Source: JARRKC01 sp963723965 (GTDB lineage Bacteria; Acidobacteriota; UBA6911; RPQK01; JAPXNP01). From it: a DNA stretch of 64,000 bases. Location of the stretch: assembly GCA_963723965.1 (NCBI GenBank), contig CAVRSV010000001.1:496001-560000 (forward strand), in the 5' to 3' direction. Positions 25,601 through 33,018 of this stretch are shown here, in pieces; position 1 is the stretch's first letter; each line of letters opens with the position of its first letter. Both the position numbers and the translations under genes were made by a program. The notes beneath the pieces were generated by a model. The model made no database searches. It worked only from the letters and a program-made list of their open reading frames with translations, and had not been told where the DNA came from.

Positions 25601-26455
25601 GTGTTGCTGGTTGGCCGTAAAGCGGGGGACTTCCGTGATGACGTAGTCCACCACCTCTTCCGCCGTCAAGGCAGCGGTCCCGGGTTCGGCGGCCTCCCCG
25701 TTGAGACCCTCGAGCAGCACATGGGAGAAGACGCCGCCTCCCAGGTCGTCGCGCTCCCAGGAGGGCTCCGTGGGACGGCTTCCCAGGAGATTCAGGAATC
25801 CTCCCGCGCCGCCTTCGAGTCCGAGCAGCTCCTGGTTGATCAGATTCTGGATCTTCTGAGAGAGCGAGGACGTCTCGGGACCGATCCGCCCGGAGTGGCA
25901 CAGATCGGTGATCAAAACCCGATTCTTGACGCTGCCCAGTCCGAGTTCGACCAGTTCCTTGAGAAAACTGAAGGGGACCGAAGTCGGCGCAGGGAGCGTC
26001 GGATCTCCGTCGCTGGGCACGAAATAGCCGATGCCGCGACGGTTGACGATGCCGTGGCCCGCCAGGTAGATATACACGGTGTCACCCGGCTGGACCTCAT
26101 CCTGCAGGGATTCGAATTCGGAGAAGATGCGAAACCGGGTGGCCTGGTCCTCGAGCAGGGTGATGACGTGATCGCCGTCGAAGCTGCCGCCCCGGGGGCT
26201 CTGCAGGAATTGCGAGAACTCCCGGGCATCGGACGCGGCAAAACGCAGGGGCTCCGCATTGACGTAGCGAGAAATTCCGATCACCAGGGCCCAATTGCTG
26301 CGAGGGAGCTCCTGGGCCCGGGTCATCCCCCAGACGAGCAGACCCGCCACGATCGCGGCCAGGCCTGTGATTCGATGGGGCCGGCCGAGCGGGTGTTGCC
26401 GCGGGGTGGATGGGGGTGGCAGTGGCAGCGGCGTTCCCGTCCTGCTGTCTGTCAC
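22598..26455 (-). CDS. Caspase-fold (peptidase C14) protein with PEGA-like and TPR repeats
   Basis: 1285 aa. A hydrophobic segment at about residues 29-46 suggests membrane anchoring or export. Residues about 54-310 are a caspase-like domain: NWALVIGISRY opens it, the catalytic His is H134 in YLAGHGIV and the Cys is C186 in ITDLCHSG, followed by a SSQ-type loop and GVFSHVLLEGL. Residues about 315-480 are beta-rich PEGA-like segments (GLEPGIYTFRLAR-type and GLAPGSHRIDLIP). From about 540 onward there are a dozen or so TPR repeats (e.g. GAALNALGLVFWRRNRLETA, AYAHHTLGVLYLRQLRFEDA). The active dyad is intact, so proteolysis is likely, with a basic P1 as in metacaspases possible but unproven. It follows the NHL gene by 13 bases in operon B. 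Confidence 0.92.
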   Translation of the reverse strand: MTDSRTGTPLPLPPPSTPRQHPLGRPHRITGLAAIVAGLLVWGMTRAQELPRSNWALVIGISRYVNAEPLRFAASDAREFSQFLQSPRGGSFDGDHVITLLEDQATRFRIFSEFESLQDEVQPGDTVYIYLAGHGIVNRRGIGYFVPSDGDPTLPAPTSVPFSFLKELVELGLGSVKNRVLITDLCHSGRIGPETSSLSQKIQNLINQELLGLEGGAGGFLNLLGSRPTEPSWERDDLGGGVFSHVLLEGLNGEAAEPGTAALTAEEVVDYVITEVPRFTANQQHPMVNQDFDRSLALAYPTLPGPEPEVAAGGSFLTLIDGGLHPYDRIEWVDPISGAQVIRKIPSDAGKLQLGPLEPGIYTFRLAREASESQTVEVDLSDSSKTLDLDTLTIASGPPGPASLFAGALPPAALTLQGTVPLPSPTATLVLRLSRGTEVRVDQKPTGAAQLDGWVRIEGLAPGSHRIDLIPDPEREYRYRLDLFRGSQLLDWETGQLRPLAEEPRPLDADLLADQPASNRSTLRAFEQAIWNGDLVDPPGQSAADLLESLRGTLPPRLEGRLSRRLLVAMGDKAQRFILQYLRGGDIHWRPETFEEGTELLVRVQSGLRENPILQSEEHFFRGRALLERGSLDRAETELRRSAELNPDAGAALNALGLVFWRRNRLETAAGFLERALQLNPEWTYPRNTLALIRMEQRRYLESEQRFRESISLDPRDSTAVHGLGQLQLLRGDWEEAERSLLQAVEINPGNAYAHHTLGVLYLRQLRFEDAESRFRLAIRLEPDEPAFRISLGDLLRRMGRIAEADGAFGQLLDREPASPEVRLAFADHLAATDRFDEGAALVDQAVGLQPDRATLYVRAGLYWLGHDKARARSFFEAALRRDRASPYALYNLALLDVEAGRTDRADERLRRALAADSRYPAPYLLRARLLAARGRTQDSIELLETGLQLSVEPAQKQEFRQELRRQRELRLDSRLADARRLLERGRPRDVARLYSELYRESPDSRSLRDALLDFDHTFPGLLPPLEPAGGVLARVLRSSFWSFQRQAFERWGGEDHADTIAGLIGAVERLELDSPLRLTSFNLDNATFSLHAILLRWADRLLKAGEFAGASSLLAKMMERRVFAPVPNFSPLTIDSLMVPDDGPPPQRFPDFEVAFHPDRRVHEALAVASAGRGDIPQSLAYLAALETNGPDLELRLRLADRLAECGAGAGAERLLRRTLSDRREAAPSDLSEPVRRGYLLLAAIQLADGRRRAASRTLDEALALWPTDPTLQIRRREVGEDPP

Positions 26456-26468
26456 GCCTCCTCCTCAC

Positions 26469-29400
26469 TCATTGGGCGGGTTGACCGGGGCCCCGGATGA
26501 AGCGAACACGCTGGTTGCCCGAGTCCGAGACATAAAGGTTGCCCTGCCCATCGGCGACGACGCCCCAGGGGCTGTGGAGCCGGGCGGCCGTCGCAGGCCC
26601 GCCGTCGCCCGAGAATCCGCTGCCGTCCGATCCTGCGACGGTCGCGATTGTTCCTGTCGAGAGGTCCACGACGCGGATGCGATGATTCCCGGTATCCGCG
26701 ATGAAGAGGCGGTCCGACTCGTCCACGAACAGACCCGTCGGCGAGTCGAGGGAGGCCTCCGTTGCGGGACCGCCGTCGCCGGCAAAGCCCTGCAAGCCGT
26801 TTCCCGCCACGGTCGTGATTTGATCGGGCTGTCGCGTCACGAGACGGACCCGGTGGTTGTCTGTATCGCTGATGAAGGTGCGCCCGTCCCCGGTGACGAA
26901 GACCCCCTGTGGTGTCCTCAGCCGGGCCAGAGCGGGACGACCTCCGTCCCCGGCAAAGCCGGCTTCTCCGGTTCCCGCCAGCACCGAAACATAACCTTCG
27001 GTGCCGAGAACCCGGATCCGCTGGTTCAGCGTGTCCGCCCAGACCACTCCGCCGTCGGGGCGAAAGGCGACGCCGGTGGGACCATTGAGTGGGGCCAGGC
27101 TTCCTGGAACATCGTCGAGGAAGCCGGGTTCTCCGGTCCCTGCGAGGGTCGACAGCAACGAGCCCGCCAGCCGTCGCAGGCGGTGGTTGCCCGTATCGGA
27201 GAAGACGATCACTCCCTCCGAATCGACCGAGAGGCCGGTCGGTTCTCGTAACTCGGCCTCGAGCGGATCGGAGTTCCCATCGGAGTCTCCGGGCCGGCCC
27301 GTTCCCGCGAGCGTCGTGATGATGCCCGGATCTCCTTCGATCGGTTTCGCGCCGTGTGCCAGCTGCCGGATCCGGTGGGCACCTCGCTCGACGATGAGCA
27401 GGCGATCCCGGTCGAGGGCGAGACCGGTGGGATCGGCCAGCGCCGCCCGCCAGCCGGGGCCTCCGTCACCACTGAGGTCCGCATCGGAGCCGGCCACCGT
27501 CGTCACCGTTCCGTCCGCCAGCAGAATGCGCCGGATGCGGCGATTTCCCGTGTCCACCACAAGCAGATGGCCGCCACCGTCGACAGCCAGCGCAGAGGGA
27601 TGATCGAAGCTGGCTGCCCCGGCCGGGCCGCCGTCCCCTCCGAACGCCGGCAGACCGGTGCCGGCCAGCGTCGTGATGATGCCTCCGATGATTCGCCGGA
27701 TGCGCTGGTTTCCCGAATCGGCGATGTAGATCGTCCCGTCCGCATCCACCGCGACGTCGACGGGATCGTTGAGAGCGGCGAAGCGGGCGCTCGACCCGTC
27801 TCCCCGAAAATCGGCCGACCCGTCGCCGGCGATGCTCTCGATGGTGGAGTCGGGACGGAGGATGCGAATCCGGTTGTTGCCCGAATCGGCGATGAGCAGA
27901 CTCCCGTCCGGCCGGAATGCCAGGCCCATCGGTGTGTCGAGATCGGCCAGGAGGGCATCGCCGAAATCGCCGGCAAATCCCTGGTGCCCGCTTCCCACCA
28001 CCGTCCGGATGATGCCGCTGGACAGGTCGAGTGTCCGGATGCGCTGGTTCCCCGTGTCGGAAATCCAGAGGAGACCGTCCGCACCCACTGCCAGCCCGGA
28101 TGGAGCGCTGAGCCGGGCGAGGCGGGCATCTTCACCGTCTCCGGAGAAACCCTCCTCGCCGGTCCCGGCCAGGACCTCGACCCGGCCCGTTTCGGGCCGG
28201 TAGGCGAGAATCTGATGGCGCACTCGATCGGCGAAGCAGACCGATCCCGCCGGCGTGACCACGACGGACCCGGGTGACTGGAGATCGAAGAGGAGCGCCG
28301 GGCCGGAGTCGCTCGAGGTGCCCGGTTGCCCTGTGCCGGCGACGGTCTGGATGATGCCCGTGATCGCGGAGACCCGGCGCAGGCGGTGCTGCAGGCCGTC
28401 ACTGAGATAGAGATCGCCGGACGGGGAGAGGGCCACTCCGGCCGGGCCGTCCAGTGTGGCTGCAGTGGCTTCCAATCCGTCCCCCACGTCGGAAGTGCCG
28501 CCCGCCAGTGTCGTAATCCCGCCGGGAGCCAGTTCGGCAGGGGAGGGCGGGACGATGTCGACTGCGGTCTGGGCCTGGCCACCCCGATGCTGGACGGTCA
28601 GGGCCTGGCGTCCGCTGGGCAGATCGGGCGATGTGAAGGTCAGTCGTGTCGTGTCGTGGAACGTGACCGTGCCGATGGGGACGCCGCCCACGATGACGAT
28701 CGATTCGGGTGCGAAGTTTCGCCCCTGGACCGTCACGCTCTGTCCGGCGGATGAGGGGAACGAGGCCGGCTCGACGGCGGTGATCGTGGGTCCGGCGTAG
28801 CGGATCTGCTGGACGGTCCGATTGGCTTCGGCAACCAGGATCCTGCCGCGGATCGTCGTCGTCAGCCCGCCCGGGTTCGAAAAGGTCCCGGGCTCGGCGG
28901 CCAAGGCCACCTCTCCCGTGCGCAGCACCGCCTTGACCAGGCCCGTCGACGCTTCGCTGACGAACAGATTGCCGAAGGGGTCGAGCACCAGCCCGGCCGG
29001 CGAGTCGAAACGGAACGCCGGGGTTGTCTGGAATCGCACACCCGGCCGCCTCTGCCGGGCGGCCTCGACGTTGAGGGGTGAGAGCGTTTCGACCCGGCCG
29101 TCCTCCCAGACCCGGCGAATCGCGTTGTTCCCCGAGTCCGCCACGAGCACGCTGGCCGGCGGAGGAGGCGCTCCGGTCTGTTCTCTGACCAGCTGCCGGC
29201 TCAGTGTCTCCGCTTCGAAGACCAGGCCCCGGGGCTCATTGAAACGGGCCTGATCGCCCATGCCGTCGACGTTCCCGGAACTCCCGGGCCGGCCCGCGAC
29301 GGTGGAGACCTGGCCGGTGGCGAGGTTGATTCGGCGAATGGTCTGATTGCCCGTATCGGCCACCCACAGGAAACCCCGCTCTTCCAGGGCGACTCCTCCG

Positions 29401-31484
29401 GGAGAGCGAAAGCCGGCCTGCAGAGCCGGTCCGTCTTGGCTGCCCGGCTGACCGGTTCCGGCCAGAGTCGATACCTCGCCGCTCGCACCGGGCCTGACGA
29501 CCCGGATCACGTGGTTGAGGGTGTCGCTGACGTAGAGCTCTCCGCCGGTCCCCTGATTGATGGCCAGCGACGCGGGCCCGTGGAATCGGGCCTGAAGACG
29601 AAGTCCGTTCTGAATTCCGGGCTGGTTCGGCACGCCGGCGTAGAGCGAAGGGGCCTGTTCGACGCTGACCGTCTCCAGGACTGTGTGGTCGAGGCTGTTG
29701 GCGAGGAAGATGTTCCCTGCGAAGTCCTGGGCGACATCGGATGGTGCGATGCCCGCTACCCCGGAGGTGATGGTCCCCGAAGTCACGGTGAACCTCCGCA
29801 GGATCTCGCCCGACGTGATGACGATCGTCGAAAACCCGCGGTTCAGGGCCGTCATGTTGCCTGCCGGGTCCACCTGGACCGTCTCGGGATTCAGGCTCTG
29901 GTAACCGAGTGGGAGATCGTCCCGGGCGTTCCCCAGCTCGTCGAGGACGATCGGCCGCAGCGGCCGTGTGCTGCCCTGGTTGATAGTCAAGTCGATGTTC
30001 TGCACCAGGATTTCGGCGGCCCCCGCGGTGACTCCGGGAAAGAACTGACGGGCGGCTCCCGCACCCAGAGTGAAGGTCGTGGAACTCGCCTGCTCACCGC
30101 CGATTGGGACAACCAGTCCCTGCCCCGTGGAGTCGAAGAAGCTCAGCGTTCCCTCGTTCGGATTCACGAGCTCTCCGTTGAGCAGAATGAGTCTGGTGGA
30201 GAACCCGAGTCCGAAGCCGACCTGCGGAAAGTAGACGGGGGCCTCGACTTGTGGATGATCGAGGTCGACGACGGGAAGGGTCGTGAGAATGGGGTTATTG
30301 CGCAGGTTGATCGTCAGCTTCAGGGTGACCGGTGCGAAGGCCACATCGGTCGAGATCTCCAGGATTCCCGTGAACCCGCTGGGAAGCTCGGGAAAGATCT
30401 CGTCGGCAAAGATAGCCAGATGTCCGTCCGCCGCCACTTCCCGCGTGTCGTTTTCGATCTCCCTCTGCTCGCGGTCCAGCAGGCGGAACGTGAAGTCGCG
30501 AGTGGGGTTCCCGGGGCTGGCCAGAGCAACACCGGTGCGCGTTCCGGCATTGTCGACGAAGATCCGGGCACGGGTGAGGAGCGGGGCGGCGGCGACCCCG
30601 GCTTCGGAGATCACTCCCTCGCCGCTGGTGAACTGGAACAGGGCGGTCCCGGAGGGAGTCACGCCCTGATCGGGTGTCACGACGGCGTAGCCGACGGCGG
30701 TCTGGCCGTCGCTTCGGCTGAACTGCTGGCGCTGCACGCCGAAGGGTGGAATCGAATACTCGAACTCCGAAGCCCGAGCACCCTGGAAGTCGAGTTCGAG
30801 CGGCGCCCCGCCGGAGTCGGTCAGACGGATCCTGCCCGTGGCCGCGTCTGCGGATGGATTGATGAGCAGGATCTGGGTGGAGAAGCCCAGACCGGCCCCG
30901 ACCTGGGGAAACAGAATGGAGTCGGTGCGCGAGGCGTCCGTGTCGGGGATCACGGGCAGGGTCGCGACAATGTACTGCTGCTCCGCGCTGAGGGTCTGGC
31001 GCAGCGTGACCGCGGCCCAGCGCTCCAGTCCGTCGACGCTGCCGAAGCTGAGACTCCCCACGAAGTCGGCGGGCAGACCGTCGAACAGTTCGTCGACGAA
31101 CAGGGCCAGGTGCTCGTGGGAGGCAAAGGGCTGGACGGTCTCCCGAATGGTCTGTCCCGAGGCATCCTTCAGGGTCAGGTCCAACGTCGCCGCCTCGGAC
31201 GCGGTGTTGACCAGGGCCAGGGCGGTCCGGGTCCCCACCTGGTCGACGAAAACTCTTCCGGATGCGATGGGACGGACGGCCCCGACCCCGGCCTCGGAAA
31301 CCAGGACACCGTCCGAATCCACGAAACGGAACAGGGCGGTGCCAAAGGGCGCCGTCTGTCCGGCGACGGCGCCGCTGACGACGGCGTAGCCGACTTTGAT
31401 TCCCCCCTGCCCGAAGACGACCCAACAGAGGCCTGCAGCCGCCAACGCGAGGGCGCACAAGCGGTTGCGCAAAGACGATGGCAT
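26469..31484 (-). CDS. Giant exported NHL-repeat / IPT-TIG protein
   Basis: 1671 aa with a signal peptide (about 1-26, ending VVFGQ). Residues about 30-490 are beta-rich and contain an internal duplication: the segment from YAVVSGAVAGQTAPFGTALF recurs as YAVVTPDQGVTPSGTALFQF, each followed by FVD..GTRT.(V/L)AL and an (A/V)DE(L/I)F motif. About four NHL repeats precede one IPT/TIG domain (near residue 890, ITAVEPASFPSSAGQSVTVQ). Twelve NHL repeats follow, each with a (S/A)DTGN.RIR-type strand and TVAGTG motif, enough for two six-bladed propellers. It is the first gene of operon B, with GAGGAG before the ATG and a strong promoter upstream. It is probably a surface or secreted binding protein. 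Confidence 0.92.
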   Translation of the reverse strand: MPSSLRNRLCALALAAAGLCWVVFGQGGIKVGYAVVSGAVAGQTAPFGTALFRFVDSDGVLVSEAGVGAVRPIASGRVFVDQVGTRTALALVNTASEAATLDLTLKDASGQTIRETVQPFASHEHLALFVDELFDGLPADFVGSLSFGSVDGLERWAAVTLRQTLSAEQQYIVATLPVIPDTDASRTDSILFPQVGAGLGFSTQILLINPSADAATGRIRLTDSGGAPLELDFQGARASEFEYSIPPFGVQRQQFSRSDGQTAVGYAVVTPDQGVTPSGTALFQFTSGEGVISEAGVAAAPLLTRARIFVDNAGTRTGVALASPGNPTRDFTFRLLDREQREIENDTREVAADGHLAIFADEIFPELPSGFTGILEISTDVAFAPVTLKLTINLRNNPILTTLPVVDLDHPQVEAPVYFPQVGFGLGFSTRLILLNGELVNPNEGTLSFFDSTGQGLVVPIGGEQASSTTFTLGAGAARQFFPGVTAGAAEILVQNIDLTINQGSTRPLRPIVLDELGNARDDLPLGYQSLNPETVQVDPAGNMTALNRGFSTIVITSGEILRRFTVTSGTITSGVAGIAPSDVAQDFAGNIFLANSLDHTVLETVSVEQAPSLYAGVPNQPGIQNGLRLQARFHGPASLAINQGTGGELYVSDTLNHVIRVVRPGASGEVSTLAGTGQPGSQDGPALQAGFRSPGGVALEERGFLWVADTGNQTIRRINLATGQVSTVAGRPGSSGNVDGMGDQARFNEPRGLVFEAETLSRQLVREQTGAPPPPASVLVADSGNNAIRRVWEDGRVETLSPLNVEAARQRRPGVRFQTTPAFRFDSPAGLVLDPFGNLFVSEASTGLVKAVLRTGEVALAAEPGTFSNPGGLTTTIRGRILVAEANRTVQQIRYAGPTITAVEPASFPSSAGQSVTVQGRNFAPESIVIVGGVPIGTVTFHDTTRLTFTSPDLPSGRQALTVQHRGGQAQTAVDIVPPSPAELAPGGITTLAGGTSDVGDGLEATAATLDGPAGVALSPSGDLYLSDGLQHRLRRVSAITGIIQTVAGTGQPGTSSDSGPALLFDLQSPGSVVVTPAGSVCFADRVRHQILAYRPETGRVEVLAGTGEEGFSGDGEDARLARLSAPSGLAVGADGLLWISDTGNQRIRTLDLSSGIIRTVVGSGHQGFAGDFGDALLADLDTPMGLAFRPDGSLLIADSGNNRIRILRPDSTIESIAGDGSADFRGDGSSARFAALNDPVDVAVDADGTIYIADSGNQRIRRIIGGIITTLAGTGLPAFGGDGGPAGAASFDHPSALAVDGGGHLLVVDTGNRRIRRILLADGTVTTVAGSDADLSGDGGPGWRAALADPTGLALDRDRLLIVERGAHRIRQLAHGAKPIEGDPGIITTLAGTGRPGDSDGNSDPLEAELREPTGLSVDSEGVIVFSDTGNHRLRRLAGSLLSTLAGTGEPGFLDDVPGSLAPLNGPTGVAFRPDGGVVWADTLNQRIRVLGTEGYVSVLAGTGEAGFAGDGGRPALARLRTPQGVFVTGDGRTFISDTDNHRVRLVTRQPDQITTVAGNGLQGFAGDGGPATEASLDSPTGLFVDESDRLFIADTGNHRIRVVDLSTGTIATVAGSDGSGFSGDGGPATAARLHSPWGVVADGQGNLYVSDSGNQRVRFIRGPGQPAQ

Positions 31485-31561
31485 CGTCCGACACTCCTCG
31501 GCTTCGGATTGAAACTTGGGCTGCCGTACCAGGAAGCAGCCAGAGAAGCAGTGTGCCGAGC

Positions 31562-31590
31562 ATTGTAGAGGATATTGAGATGTCAGTCAA
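31562..31590 (-). promoter_or_regulatory. Near-consensus sigma70 promoter for operon B
   Basis: On the minus strand TTGACT (31590-31585) and TACAAT (31567-31562) are exactly 17 bases apart, five of six matches to each consensus box. Transcription would start near 31554, giving a leader of about 70 bases before the ATG at 31484. It is the strongest promoter seen in the window. Confidence 0.75.
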
Positions 31591-31620
31591 TAGATGTGAG
31601 TAGATGTCCATAGATAGCAA
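31591..31620. repeat. Three 10-bp direct repeats abutting the operon B -35 box
   Basis: Plus-strand TAGATGTGAG, TAGATGTCCA and TAGATAGCAA occur head to tail with a 10-base period, and a further AGATGT lies at 31578-31583 within the promoter spacer. Spacing of one helical turn directly upstream of a -35 box is what an activator or repressor binding array looks like. The binding protein is unknown. Confidence 0.5.
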
Positions 31621-31701
31621 TGGGCGGATCGAGTCCATCACCAGGGACGCCACGTCCCGTGCGGGAGGTTGGTGCCGGATGTCCGGAGCGCGCGTGCGAA
31701 G

Positions 31702-32475
31702 ATGGAGAGGATGAAGGCAGACCCGACGCAGCGGTTTTCGAGCCGGGTGGAGGACTATATCCGCTTCAGGCCTGGCTATCCGGTGGAGGTGGTGGTGGCG
31801 CTGCGGCGGGAGTGCGGACTGACGTCGGCCTCTCGCGTGGCGGATATCGGTTGTGGCACCGGCAATCTGGCAAAACTGTTCCTCGAGAACGGGAATCCCG
31901 TAGTGGGGGTTGAACCGAATGGGCCCATGCGCGAGGCCGCCCGGCGCTTGCTCGGACATGATCCGAACTTCCGGATTGTCGACGGCAGGGCCGAGGCCAC
32001 GACACTACCTGATGAGAGTGTGGATTTCGTCACGGCCGGCCAGGCCTTCCACTGGTTCGACCGGGAGCGATCGAGAAGGGAGTTCCGGCGCATCCTGGCC
32101 GATCGTGGATGGGTCGTGCTGATCTGGAATGAACGTGACACGACCTCTACCCCTTTTTTGCGCGCCTACGAGGCGCTTCTGAGACGCTTCGGCACCGACT
32201 ACGAGCAGGTCGATCACCGGCGCATCGACGAAAGAGTGCTCGAGGAGTTCTTCGCAGACGGTGAGTTCGCGGGGCGTACCTTCCCCAACCGGCAGGTCCT
32301 GGATCTTCCCGGTCTGCGCGGAAGGCTGCGGTCTTCTTCCTACACGCCGGAGCCCGGACATCCCCAGTTCAGGCCGATGCAGGAAGCCGTCGACGCCCTG
32401 TTCCGGGAGCATGCTTCCGGCGGACACGTGTGTCTGGAGTACGAGACGCGCACCTATTTCGGACACTTGAACTAA
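31702..32475 (+). CDS. Class I SAM-dependent methyltransferase
   Basis: About 257 aa. Motif I of the Rossmann-like methyltransferase fold is clear (VADIGCGTGNLAKLF), followed by the acidic end of strand 2 (VVGVEPNGPM), a post-motif region (DGRAEATTLPDESVDFVTAGQAFHWFD) and strand 5 (WVVLIWNERD). The AFHWFD segment is typical of the trans-aconitate/UbiE-like Methyltransf_11 group; the substrate is not predictable. The start is uncertain: ATG at 31702 or 31711, with upstream TTG 31669 and GTG 31672 also in frame. The gene is divergent from the NHL gene across a 217-bp region and stands alone on its strand, followed after 72 bases by yjbQ. Confidence 0.85.
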   Translation: MERMKADPTQRFSSRVEDYIRFRPGYPVEVVVALRRECGLTSASRVADIGCGTGNLAKLFLENGNPVVGVEPNGPMREAARRLLGHDPNFRIVDGRAEATTLPDESVDFVTAGQAFHWFDRERSRREFRRILADRGWVVLIWNERDTTSTPFLRAYEALLRRFGTDYEQVDHRRIDERVLEEFFADGEFAGRTFPNRQVLDLPGLRGRLRSSSYTPEPGHPQFRPMQEAVDALFREHASGGHVCLEYETRTYFGHLN

Positions 32476-32502
32476 CGAACGGTTCGGGATCGTGCTAAAT
32501 AT

Positions 32503-32518
32503 GACCGGTCGACGGGTC
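32503..32518. promoter_or_regulatory. 16-bp palindromic operator candidate upstream of yjbQ
   Basis: GACCGGTCGACGGGTC reads as GACCxGTCGACxGGTC on both strands, with one non-symmetric pair per half. It lies 29 bases before the yjbQ ATG, just downstream of an AT-rich TAAATAT stretch that could be a -10 box. A dimeric repressor site is plausible; no binding family is implied by the sequence alone. Confidence 0.35.
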
Positions 32519-32547
32519 AAACGTGGAACAGTGCAAAGGTGACAACC

Positions 32548-32943
32548 ATGAAAAACACGCTATCGGTCAGGACGGAAAGGAAGATCCAGCTCAGGGACAT
32601 CACGCGCCAGGTCGCACAGGTCGTGGCGGAATCCGGCATCCAGGACGGAGTCTGTGTGGTCTACAATCCGCACACGACGGCCGGTCTGGTGATCAACGAA
32701 AACGCCGATCCGGACGTCGCGCGCGACCTCGAGCAGGCCTTCGACGCCCTGGTTCCTTCGATCCCGTTCCGCCATGCCGAAGGGAACTCCCCCGCCCATT
32801 TGCTCTGCTGCCTGACCCACCACTCGCTGCACATCCTGGTCGAATCGGGGAGCCTGCAGCTGGGGCGATGGCAGGGCATCTACTTCTGCGAGTTCGACGG
32901 CCCGCGCCACCGTGAGGTCTGGGTCAAGGTCATTCCCGCATAG
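32548..32943 (+). CDS. yjbQ: YjbQ family (UPF0047) secondary thiamine-phosphate synthase-like protein
   Basis: 131 aa, the size of the family. Conserved YjbQ motifs are present: VCVVYNPHTTAGLVINENADPD (given here as the HTTAG and NENADP cores), the HAEGNSPAH segment, and GRWQGIYFCEFDGPR near the end. YjbQ proteins have weak thiamine-phosphate synthase activity and an uncertain in vivo role. ATG at 32548 has AAAGG eight bases upstream, so it is preferred over the GTG at 32539. The gene has a palindrome in its leader and a 10-bp inverted repeat right after its stop. Confidence 0.9.
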   Translation: MKNTLSVRTERKIQLRDITRQVAQVVAESGIQDGVCVVYNPHTTAGLVINENADPDVARDLEQAFDALVPSIPFRHAEGNSPAHLLCCLTHHSLHILVESGSLQLGRWQGIYFCEFDGPRHREVWVKVIPA

Positions 32944-32994
32944 CGTCCCGAAGCCGAAACGGGCCTGGGTTTGCCAGTCACTGATTCGGGACGC
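32944..32994. terminator. Perfect 10-bp inverted repeat between convergent genes
   Basis: GCGTCCCGAA (32944-32953) and its exact reverse complement TTCGGGACGC (32985-32994) flank a 31-base loop, starting immediately after the yjbQ stop and 24 bases before the end of the minus-strand isomerase gene. The location suits a bidirectional transcription stop, but there is no T-run on either side, so it may depend on Rho or serve only as a structured 3' end. Confidence 0.4.
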
Positions 32995-33018
32995 CGACGG
33001 CCAGAGCTGAAAACCGGG

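Noticed and set aside
32944..32994. Intrinsic terminator with T-run after yjbQ.
   Set aside because: The inverted repeat is perfect, but the loop is long and no T-tract follows on either strand, so it is listed only as a low-confidence terminator.
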